The position numbers were made by a program, and so were the translations under genes. A stretch of 22,680 nt of DNA from an uncultured Bacilli bacterium. Lineage in GTDB: Bacteria; Bacillota_I; Bacilli_A; RF39; UBA660. Under the pieces are notes generated by a model. The model searched no databases. It saw nothing but the letters and a program-made list of their open reading frames with translations, and had not been told where the DNA came from. The DNA is taken from NCBI GenBank assembly GCA_934101275.1, contig CAKOQM010000019.1, forward strand, positions 1-22,680. Reading direction: 5' to 3'. Shown piece by piece: positions 7,180-14,535 of this stretch (position 1 is the first letter of the stretch; each line of letters begins with the position of its first letter).

Positions 7180-7209
7180 AAAAGGCAACTACTCGTTGCT
7201 TTTTTTTTG
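7180..7209 (+). terminator. Rho-independent terminator of rpsD
   Basis: AAAAGGCAAC (7180-7189) pairs over ten positions, including one G-T, with GTTGCTTTTT (from 7195) around the loop TACTC, followed by a T run to 7208. Confidence 0.9.
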
Positions 7210-7243
7210 AAACTTTAATATAATTTTAAGTAAGGTGAAGAAT

Positions 7244-8347
7244 ATGGATAAGTTAGGGCAAATATTAAAAGAAAAGAAAAAAGGCATTTTAATTGGCATT
7301 ATAGGCTTTTTTGGAGTTATTATTGTTATTTTACTCATTATTTTTTTAATGAATCTTTTTAGAAGGTATGACTATGCAGGAACAGAAAAACTAATGGTAA
7401 ATGCGACAACAGAATACCTTTCTGAAAATAGAGATTTAATGCCAACAGATGAGATGAATAAAATAACCATAGAATATAGTACCCTCTTCGGGGGAAAATA
7501 TATTAAAGAAATGGCAAAAATTAGTAAAGATAAAAGTTGCACAGGTTATGTAGAAGTATACAAAAATAATAATAAGTATTACTATGTTCCTAAACTTTCC
7601 TGTGATAATTACGAAACAAAAACACTAACAGAAAAAATTCTTGAAAAAGAAAATGTGGTTGAAAAAGACGATGGTTTATATAGTGCGAATGACGCTTACA
7701 CTTATCGAGGTGAATTTGTTAATAATTATTTTAAGTTTATGAACGTTACATGGCGAATTATAAAATGGGATGAGAAGCAGATTTATCTTATAACAGATGA
7801 CACAATCGATAATAAAGTAAGCTATGTTTTTGATGATCGTTATAATGAAACAACAAATAGTCAAAGAGGTTATAATAGCTTTGAAAGTAGTCGTATTTTA
7901 AATTCTTTAGAAGCTTACTATAAAACAAATTTTAAAGCTCATGAAAAATATTTAGTTCCTATTAATGCCTGTGTTTATACAAGAAGTAAAACAGATAAAG
8001 ATAAAACGGGCGCAACAGAATGTAATAAGACTTATGAAACCTTCATATCTTTACTTCCAACTTATGATTATATGAATGCTTCAATAGATAATTTATGTTC
8101 AACTATTGTTGATAGAAACTGTTCTAACTACAACTATTTATCTAAAACAACGAATCGTTGGTGGTTATTAAATGGGACAAATGAAAACACATATGGTGTG
8201 TACAGTTCTAATACCATCGGAACTATCTCTGTTGATATTGCTAGCAACAAAAAATACCTTCGTCCCGTTGTTTCTATAACAAACACTTTATCTTATAAAA
8301 CAGGAAGTGGCACGATAGACAATCCTTACGAAGTTTATGAGTACTAA
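7244..8347 (+). CDS. Membrane-anchored surface protein, DUF6273-like C-terminal region
   Basis: A short basic N-terminus is followed by one long hydrophobic segment (KGILIGIIGFFGVIIVILL onward, about 13-39), then a ~330-residue extracytoplasmic part. The C-terminal half has the layout of the DUF6273-like proteins common in gut Bacilli: a NVTWRIIKWDEKQIYLIT strand pair, a long middle with two cysteine-rich turns (CVYTRSK, then LCSTIVDRNC), RWWLLNG, then LRPVVSI and a final GSGTIDNPYEV. The function is unknown; surface or envelope roles are suspected from the anchor. The start is placed at ATG 7244 because TAAGGTGA (7231-7238) is a good Shine-Dalgarno at the right distance; the GTG at 7235 lies inside it. 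A possible TATAAT at 7219-7224 is too close to be convincing. Confidence 0.65.
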   Translation: MDKLGQILKEKKKGILIGIIGFFGVIIVILLIIFLMNLFRRYDYAGTEKLMVNATTEYLSENRDLMPTDEMNKITIEYSTLFGGKYIKEMAKISKDKSCTGYVEVYKNNNKYYYVPKLSCDNYETKTLTEKILEKENVVEKDDGLYSANDAYTYRGEFVNNYFKFMNVTWRIIKWDEKQIYLITDDTIDNKVSYVFDDRYNETTNSQRGYNSFESSRILNSLEAYYKTNFKAHEKYLVPINACVYTRSKTDKDKTGATECNKTYETFISLLPTYDYMNASIDNLCSTIVDRNCSNYNYLSKTTNRWWLLNGTNENTYGVYSSNTIGTISVDIASNKKYLRPVVSITNTLSYKTGSGTIDNPYEVYEY

Positions 8348-8377
8348 AAAAAAAGTAACTATCACGTTACTTTTTTT
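8348..8377. terminator. Bidirectional terminator between convergent genes
   Basis: Seven A, GTAAC (8355-8359), loop TATCAC, GTTAC (8366-8370), then seven T gives a 12-bp perfect stem with U runs on both strands. It serves the surface-protein gene on the left and the HerA-like ATPase gene on the right. Confidence 0.9.
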
Positions 8378-10127
8378 AATACCATGTTTCAGTAATGTCG
8401 ACATTACTACTGGCTGGAGGTGGAGTTGGAATTTCTAATTTAGCAATCATTGGAAGACTAAAAGCGGTTCCAAAGCAAAGGGCCATACCACGACGAAGAG
8501 TTTTTAAACTTTCTAAATCATCTCTGGTTACACTAGAAGTGATAGCATCGATAATTTCATAATCATCCGGATGAAAAATACGAAAAACTAAAAAATTAGA
8601 ACACTGCGATAAAGCCGTTTTGGATAATTCACTTGGTCTTTGGGTAATAAAGCCCATTAAAACACCATATTTTCTTCCTTCTTTTGTTATACGGTCAAAA
8701 ATATTATAACCAATAATATGGATATCATTATCATTATTAACGTAACGATGGGCTTCTTCTAAAATGATATTAACCGGAAAGGAGCCTCTATTTTGAAGAG
8801 TTGTCGCATAATTAAAGAATAACTTAGAATATAATTTAGTGAGTATTTTAGCAAATCGGTCTTCCATTTCATCTAAGTTAATATTAATAATTTGAACATT
8901 TTCACCCTTTTGATTGCGAAATAATCCTTCTATATAATCCTGCTTACTAATCATATCTTTGTAATCAAAGAAACGTTTATTCGGACTATTAATGATTTGA
9001 TAAAGATGCGTTTTTAAAGAAACAGCCCGTTCATACATACTAACAGAGTTATAAACCCCTTCACTTAATAAAGCAAACTCTAAAGCATCATAAATATCTT
9101 CTAAAGTATAAGAAAGATTAGGAATAACTACATTCGTTTGTAAATTCATTTTTTTAAATTGATTTAGGAAGTCAATAACTTGTGAGATGGCATTAATCTT
9201 TCCTTGACTATCTATGTTTAAGCATTGCTTTAAAGTCCTTGTATAACCAGGTTCTTTAATCTCACTATTCACATTTAAATCTGGCGTATGATATTTGGTT
9301 AAAATAGAAATTATTTGGTCTCTTATTTGACTCGCTTCTTTACCGCTAGACAAAACTTCTAGTAACGCGGTCGCGATAATATTATTTTTATATTCTAAAC
9401 TGGCTGGGTCCTCATTTTTAAAGACTCTCACATACTGTAATGTTTTTTCTAAAATAGGAATTAAATAAGCATCCTCCACATTAAGTAAAATGGCTAGGTC
9501 ATCCGCATCTAAAAAATAAGGCGGAAAGCTTATGGATGAAACATCACTTTGTAAACTATTCTCATAATTTTTGACGTGAATGCCATTTACTTTTTCTAAG
9601 CTTTTTAAAGCCTCATGATACTCACCATACACATCAAATAAAACAATATGGGCATTTATAGGGGGTGTTTCATTATAAGTAAAAACATTTTGTAAAATAC
9701 GAGCCACACCACAACTTTTACCATAACCTGAGTTGCCTATAATAGCAAAATGATTCGAAAAAAACTGATTCATATTCGCGGTTATTTTAAAATTATCATA
9801 CGTCATAGAGTTACCAATTAAAAGCGTATTTTTATTGTGATATTGTTGACTACCTACTAATAAGATAAGCTCTTCGCCTTTAATAATACGAGGAATAACA
9901 TTTAAGGAAGGCGCTTTATAAATTCCTTGAATAAAAGTGTTATGAATAATTTCCCCTAATAAATAAATGTCAAATTCCTCTTGATTTACCTCGATTACTT
10001 TACCAATAATTTTTCTTTCTTGGTCTTCAAAGGTTACATGAATTCCTTTCAAATTAGATAATAAATTTTTTTGAGCATTGGAAACATAAATATGATTCCC
10101 ATTAATATTTGTTACTTTACCAAACAT
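8376..10127 (-). CDS. HerA/DUF87-family ATP-binding protein
   Basis: A 583-residue hexameric-type AAA+/FtsK-HerA clade ATPase. The first ~115 residues form a HAS-barrel-like beta domain (MFGKVTNINGNHIYVSNA, then GKVIEVNQEEFDIYLLGEI). The ATPase core has Walker A GNSGYGKS at 131-138, a FDVYGEYHEAL segment near 164-174, and Walker B NIILEEAH at 453-460. Sensor and arginine-finger elements follow (ITKEGRKYGVLMGFITQRPSELS at 480-502, split here as EGRKYG and TQRPSEL). HerA proteins translocate on DNA, classically with the nuclease NurA in archaea, or within defence systems; no NurA-like nuclease is visible nearby. It begins at an ATG 2 bases after AAGGTGATT. Other HerA-like relatives could be anti-phage helicases, but nothing adjacent supports that. 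Confidence 0.85.
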   Translation of the reverse strand: MFGKVTNINGNHIYVSNAQKNLLSNLKGIHVTFEDQERKIIGKVIEVNQEEFDIYLLGEIIHNTFIQGIYKAPSLNVIPRIIKGEELILLVGSQQYHNKNTLLIGNSMTYDNFKITANMNQFFSNHFAIIGNSGYGKSCGVARILQNVFTYNETPPINAHIVLFDVYGEYHEALKSLEKVNGIHVKNYENSLQSDVSSISFPPYFLDADDLAILLNVEDAYLIPILEKTLQYVRVFKNEDPASLEYKNNIIATALLEVLSSGKEASQIRDQIISILTKYHTPDLNVNSEIKEPGYTRTLKQCLNIDSQGKINAISQVIDFLNQFKKMNLQTNVVIPNLSYTLEDIYDALEFALLSEGVYNSVSMYERAVSLKTHLYQIINSPNKRFFDYKDMISKQDYIEGLFRNQKGENVQIININLDEMEDRFAKILTKLYSKLFFNYATTLQNRGSFPVNIILEEAHRYVNNDNDIHIIGYNIFDRITKEGRKYGVLMGFITQRPSELSKTALSQCSNFLVFRIFHPDDYEIIDAITSSVTRDDLESLKTLRRGMALCFGTAFSLPMIAKLEIPTPPPASSNVDITETWY

Positions 10128-10274
10128 ACAATCACCTTTTCATTCTAATACAATTATACGAGATTGCGTTTTTAAACTCAAGAAAAAGACTAAAAGATTA
10201 AATTTTCATCAAACTTTTTTGCCATTTTGGGCACTTTTGTTCAATGAAAGTCTTTATATAAAAAAAGAAAAAGC

Positions 10275-11159
10275 TTATACTCTCTCTGTTTTTAACCAAA
10301 TATAGTTATCTTTTTCTTGTTTAAAAGTATGTTCATAATGAGAAAATATTTGATAGTTATTGTTAAAGTAGGCGTTTACTTCCTCTAGATTAGAACAAAT
10401 ATTTTGGGGTTCACTACTTTTATAGTTATAAATGAAATACTGACTATCTTTTTCTTCATAGTATCCAGCAAAAGTATCTAATACAATTTCACCTTCTACT
10501 TGTGTGATATGATTTATTTTTTCTAAAGCAAATTTTGTTTTATTATTGCAATCTTCTTTAACAAAAATGTTATCTGTATAAGAAAAACATTTTTCCTCGT
10601 AATGCAAATCATTTAAATCATTTAAAGTAATATCTTTGTTATAATGAGACTTCACAAAAGCAGTTAAATCTTCTAAAGAAGTATTATCATCCATTAAATA
10701 AAGACTATTATTTATAATAGAAATTAAAGAGGTTTCACCCATATAAGCATTAGAGGTGGCATCATTTAAATCCTTTGGTACGTAATTTAAAAGGACACTA
10801 CCTTCTTCTAAAGTGAGTTTATGAGGCAAAATTTTTAAAGTGACCTCTTTTTTAACTGTACCATTTTTCTTTGTTTCATCACTGGCGACTAAAGTTATTT
10901 TATAGGTTCCTTCTTCTTCATAATTTTGCATTTCATCATTTAGAAAAGAGACATCGCAAAAAGAAGAGATGTTATCCACAAAATCGCTGGCTTCATAAGA
11001 AGTCCCGCGTGTTATATGTAAAGATGAAGATTCTAAACGACAAAGATTCTGAGGACCTATCTTTTGTTTATCAAAATAATAATACGTCAGTCCTCCAATT
11101 AATAAAAGCAAAAGAACAATGGCTGCGATTTTTTTTCCTTTATTTTCCATACTACCCAT
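10275..11159 (-). CDS. Membrane-anchored protein with one Ig-like domain
   Basis: A 294-residue protein with a lysine-rich N-terminus and one membrane segment (KIAAIVLLLLLIGGLTYYYF, about 10-29). The first extracytoplasmic region (about 38-111) resembles a bacterial Ig-like/cadherin-like fold. It has LHITRGTSYEASDFV, a small disulfide-capable pair (CRLESS and FCDV), and the EEGTYKITLVASDETKKNGT strand pattern (shown in part) typical of such domains. The rest is polar with several cysteines (EKCFSYTD, VKEDCNNK, NICSNLEE) and matches no family I recognise. The function is unknown; a surface role is inferred. ATG at 11159 has AAGGT about 8 bases upstream; ATG at 11150 is an alternative. It starts 44 bases after the Ca2+ ATPase and is probably co-transcribed with it. 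Confidence 0.6.
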   Translation of the reverse strand: MGSMENKGKKIAAIVLLLLLIGGLTYYYFDKQKIGPQNLCRLESSSLHITRGTSYEASDFVDNISSFCDVSFLNDEMQNYEEEGTYKITLVASDETKKNGTVKKEVTLKILPHKLTLEEGSVLLNYVPKDLNDATSNAYMGETSLISIINNSLYLMDDNTSLEDLTAFVKSHYNKDITLNDLNDLHYEEKCFSYTDNIFVKEDCNNKTKFALEKINHITQVEGEIVLDTFAGYYEEKDSQYFIYNYKSSEPQNICSNLEEVNAYFNNNYQIFSHYEHTFKQEKDNYIWLKTERV

Positions 11160-11203
11160 TCCATTCTACCTTAATAGTATCATATTTAAGAGCAAATGAA
11201 AAA

Positions 11204-13792
11204 CTAAACTCCTAATTTGACACCTTTTTTCTGTAAAATAATTTTACGAATAAAGTCTATAGGGATAACACTCATGGATAAAAGGATAACGAAAAAGAGT
11301 TCAAAAGGCGTTAAACCAAAGGTTCTAAAAACAACGCCGCCTTTATAAATAAGAATAATTTGTACTGTACAAATAAAGAGAATCGTAAGAACAAATACTT
11401 TATTTTCCTTAATATGAGCAAATAAATTTAGACGATGCGTTCTTGCGTTAAAGGCATTACAAATACCAATAAAAATAAATAAGGCAAAATAAGCCGTCAT
11501 TAAATATTTATTGTTTTCACCTGTCCTAATAAGATGATAAATAAAAGGTGACTTTAAAAAGAAGATACATAAGAAGGCTGAATAGGCACTTAACCATAGA
11601 ATTTGAGAAATCATATAACGGTTTAAAATAGGTTCTTTCTTGTCTTTAGGAGGTTCATTCATGGTGTCTTTTAAAGCAGGTTCATAAGAAAAAGCAAGAC
11701 CGGCAAAAGTATCCATTATCATATTTATCCAAAGCATTTGAATGATCGTAATAGGCGTATTTACCCCGATAAAAGGTCCAATGATGGATAAAAAAAGAGC
11801 ACAGAAATTACAGGTTAGCTGATAAATAATAAATTTTCGAATACTTTTAAATATGGTTCGACCATATAAAATAGCTTTACTAATGGATAAAATATTATCA
11901 TCTAAAATAACAATGTCGCTCGCCTCTTTAGCAACTTCAGTACCACTTCCCATGGCAAAACCAACATTGGCCTTTTTTAAAGCTGGGGCATCATTTACCC
12001 CATCACCGGTCATCCCCACAATGTAATCATTTTCTAAAGAAAGTTTAACCAATCTACTTTTATCTTGGGGTAAGGCTCTTGCGATAACTTTTAAATTAGG
12101 TAACAAGGCTTTTATGGTTTCATCATCATAACGATTTAACTCTTCGCTTGTTAATACAATATCCGAAGAATTTTGTAAAATACCCACTTCTTTGGCAATG
12201 GATGAGGCCGTATCTTTAGCATCTCCGGTTATCATCACAACTTTTATCCCCGCATCTTGAATAGTTCTGACGCCTTCTTTTGCTTCTTTTCGTAAATCAT
12301 CTTTTAAAACAACAAGACCAATAAAAGTTAAGTAAGACGTATCTTCATCATGGCCCATGGCAAGAGTTAAAACCCGACAGCCCTTCGAGGTTAAATCTTT
12401 GATTTTATTTTGGATTGTCTTTTTTTCTAAGAAAGGCTTTTCTTCACCATTCAATTTTAAAAAGCGATGACATTTAGGAAGTAGGACTTCACTCGCCCCT
12501 TTTAAAAGCGTTCTTTTAATACCTTTATCCTTAATCGTTACCGCGGAATATTTATTCTTGCTATTAAAATACGTATGATTTATGATTTCACAAGAAAAAG
12601 TTTTAGGTTTAAAAAAAGAAAGAAGGGCTCGGTCAGTGGAATTACCACCGATGACCGTATCATTACTATAAATGCTTTGATTATTTAAAATAAGACTTTG
12701 TAAAACTATATCATAGTACTTGGGATAACTTTGAAAATCTTTTTCTTTAGCAAATTCTTTCTCGTTACTTACTATATTTAAAACTTCTAATTTTCCTTTG
12801 GTTAAAGTTCCTGTTTTATCCGTAAATAAGATATTTAAAGACCCCGTAGTTTCAATGCCAACAAGTTTTCTTACTAAAACATTACTCTTAAGCATTTTTT
12901 TCATATTACTAGATAGCACAAGTGTTATCATCATTGGAAGACCTTCAGGAACCGCGACAACGATAATTGTAACCGATAGGGTAAGGGCATAAATTAAATA
13001 ATCCGCCATTTGATGAATATCGCTAATCGTTTTTAAAATAGAAGACCCATCAAAATGATTATCTAGCACAATAACAGAAAAAAGATAGGAACAGGTCACC
13101 AAAAAAGCCCCTACATAGCCTATTTTACTAATCGTTTTGGCAAGCCCTTGCAAACGTAATTTTAAAGGACTCATTGGTTCTTCTTCTTGAATTTCTTTTG
13201 CTAGATGGCCATAGATAGTTTCATCCCCAACTTTTGTCACTTCCATGAATCCTTCTCCATCATAAATAACCGAACCCCGATATAAATCATTATCTTTGGA
13301 AGAAGATACTTTAATATGTTCTTTAGTTTCGCCATTCAGTCTTGATTCATCAACACTTAATTTTCCTTCTTTTAAAAAACCATCCGCGGGTACTTTATCA
13401 CCAGAGGAAAGAAAAACAATATCTTTGGTGACGACATCTTCCAATAAAATTTCCACGATTTTACCATCTCGTTTTACTTTTACTTTAATACTTTCTTGTT
13501 CTTCTTGGAGTTTTTTAAAGGCTTCTTCACTGCCATACTCACTTATCGTTGAAATAAAAGACGCTAAAAAAATAGCGATTAAAATACCAAGTGTTTCAAA
13601 CCAATCAAAATCTCGAAATAAAAAAACGACTTTAATAGCTAAAGCAACGAGCAAAATCTTAATAATCGGATCACCTAAAGACTCTAAAAGCAAACGAAGA
13701 AAGCTTTTTTGTTTCATTTGAGTTAAAACATTTTTCCCATTCAATTTTCTTTGTACTTCTACTTCCTTTTTATTTAAACCTTTTATGTCCAT
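11204..13792 (-). CDS. PMCA-type P-type Ca2+-transporting ATPase
   Basis: P2-type ATPase that exports Ca2+ using ATP. Numbering here is from the ATG at 13792. Key elements are the A-domain LNGET loop (152-156), VAVPEGLP in TM4 (PEGLP 282-286), the phosphorylation site DKTGT (325-329), the nucleotide-binding KGA (431-433), TGD (522-524) and the hinge TGDGVND (595-601). TM5 has LTCNFCAL with N662, and TM6 has MLWINMIMDTFAGLAF with N690 and D694. TM6 and the layout match the plasma-membrane (P2B) group. The TM5 position that is Glu in SERCA appears to be Ala, consistent with one Ca2+ per cycle. The usual TGE of the A domain is NGE here. The start is ATG 13792, 7 bases after AGGTGAT; the upstream in-frame GTG is part of that site. 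The 862-residue length is normal for the group. Confidence 0.93.
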   Translation of the reverse strand: MDIKGLNKKEVEVQRKLNGKNVLTQMKQKSFLRLLLESLGDPIIKILLVALAIKVVFLFRDFDWFETLGILIAIFLASFISTISEYGSEEAFKKLQEEQESIKVKVKRDGKIVEILLEDVVTKDIVFLSSGDKVPADGFLKEGKLSVDESRLNGETKEHIKVSSSKDNDLYRGSVIYDGEGFMEVTKVGDETIYGHLAKEIQEEEPMSPLKLRLQGLAKTISKIGYVGAFLVTCSYLFSVIVLDNHFDGSSILKTISDIHQMADYLIYALTLSVTIIVVAVPEGLPMMITLVLSSNMKKMLKSNVLVRKLVGIETTGSLNILFTDKTGTLTKGKLEVLNIVSNEKEFAKEKDFQSYPKYYDIVLQSLILNNQSIYSNDTVIGGNSTDRALLSFFKPKTFSCEIINHTYFNSKNKYSAVTIKDKGIKRTLLKGASEVLLPKCHRFLKLNGEEKPFLEKKTIQNKIKDLTSKGCRVLTLAMGHDEDTSYLTFIGLVVLKDDLRKEAKEGVRTIQDAGIKVVMITGDAKDTASSIAKEVGILQNSSDIVLTSEELNRYDDETIKALLPNLKVIARALPQDKSRLVKLSLENDYIVGMTGDGVNDAPALKKANVGFAMGSGTEVAKEASDIVILDDNILSISKAILYGRTIFKSIRKFIIYQLTCNFCALFLSIIGPFIGVNTPITIIQMLWINMIMDTFAGLAFSYEPALKDTMNEPPKDKKEPILNRYMISQILWLSAYSAFLCIFFLKSPFIYHLIRTGENNKYLMTAYFALFIFIGICNAFNARTHRLNLFAHIKENKVFVLTILFICTVQIILIYKGGVVFRTFGLTPFELFFVILLSMSVIPIDFIRKIILQKKGVKLGV

Positions 13793-13818
13793 AAGAAGTA
13801 TCACCTAAAAAAGGATAT

Positions 13819-13850
13819 GAAAAAAATATTTAGTTTAGACTAAATATTTT
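13819..13850 (-). terminator. Hairpin after the PAP2 gene, 27 bases before the ATPase start
   Basis: AAAATATTTAGT (13823-13834) and ACTAAATATTTT (13839-13850) form a perfect 12-bp stem with a four-base loop. On the minus strand it is followed by a T run. It directly follows the PAP2 stop codon, so it reads as that gene's terminator, although it could act as an attenuator for the ATPase. Confidence 0.8.
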
Positions 13851-13854
13851 GTCG

Positions 13855-14457
13855 TTACGCTTTTTTCTTCGTTGTTTCAAAGAAAAATAAGCCAAAATTC
13901 AAGAAGAATAAACTGGCAAGGATACCGCCTAAAACGTCACTCGCATAATGAACACCTAAATAAATACGACTTAAAGAAATACTAATTATTAAAAATAAAC
14001 AAAGTCCCGTTCCTATTATTTTTAAAATTTTAGAAATTTTTAATTGCCATAAAAGATAAATGAGAAGTCCATAACATATCACACTCGCCATCGCATGTCC
14101 ACTGGGAAAAGAAAAACCAGAAGCATCCGTAAGGCGTTCATAAATGGGGCGGGACCTTCCAAAAAAGAGTTTTAAAACTAAGTTGGCCACGGTATTTAAT
14201 AAAACTAACGCTAAAAATAAATAACGATAATTTTTTTTCTTTTCTAAAAGAAATGTAAGAATAACAACCGGAACAATGACATAAGCACTCCCAAAGTTTG
14301 TTATAACTTGAAAAAAAGATGTTAAAGAAAAAGTTCTTAAAAAGTTATAGATGCTATCATCAAAAAAGATATGATTACCATTGATAATAAAAATGGTTAG
14401 AAAGAAAAAAAGAAAAAAACAAATCATAGAGATATATAAGTAAGAGATTGTTTTCAT
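13855..14457 (-). CDS. PAP2-superfamily membrane phosphatase
   Basis: A 200-residue integral membrane acid phosphatase with all three PAP2 signature motifs: KLFFGRSRP (96-104), PSGH (118-121) and SRIYLGVHYASD (163-174, with catalytic H170). About six hydrophobic segments surround them. The active site faces the outside of the membrane in this family. Members dephosphorylate undecaprenyl pyrophosphate (BacA-independent UppP), phosphatidylglycerol phosphate or phosphatidate; which one cannot be told from sequence. AAGGTGAG lies 3 bases before the ATG. It is flanked by hairpin terminators on both sides, indicating a separate unit. Confidence 0.92.
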   Translation of the reverse strand: MKTISYLYISMICFFLFFFLTIFIINGNHIFFDDSIYNFLRTFSLTSFFQVITNFGSAYVIVPVVILTFLLEKKKNYRYLFLALVLLNTVANLVLKLFFGRSRPIYERLTDASGFSFPSGHAMASVICYGLLIYLLWQLKISKILKIIGTGLCLFLIISISLSRIYLGVHYASDVLGGILASLFFLNFGLFFFETTKKKA

Positions 14458-14506
14458 AGGCTCACCTTCTTGTATTAATTATATCAAAATTACATTAAAT
14501 GAGCAC

Positions 14507-14535
14507 AAAAAAAGCCGAAACTTCTTCGACTTTTT
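14507..14535 (-). terminator. Rho-independent terminator of asnB
   Basis: On the minus strand AAAAAGTCGAA and TTCGGCTTTTT pair over 11 positions, including one T-G, around a five-base loop, ending in a T run. It starts right after the asnB stop codon. Confidence 0.85.

Noticed and set aside
7196..7224. Promoter TTGCTT-17-TATAAT ahead of the surface-protein gene
   Set aside because: The spacing is right, but the -35 lies in the rpsD terminator stem and the start site would fall on the Shine-Dalgarno itself, leaving no leader.
10128..10274. Terminator between the HerA-like gene and the Ig-like protein gene
   Set aside because: Only weak dyads (such as TGCC/GGCA near 10220) are visible; none has a convincing stem with a T run.
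10871..11215. Plus-strand open frame opposite the Ig-like membrane protein gene
   Set aside because: The minus-strand gene has a proper membrane anchor and an Ig-like pattern; the opposite frame reads as noise.
13296..13721. Plus-strand open frame opposite the 5' part of the Ca2+ ATPase gene
   Set aside because: Low-complexity Ser/Lys-rich translation antisense to a well-conserved P-type ATPase.
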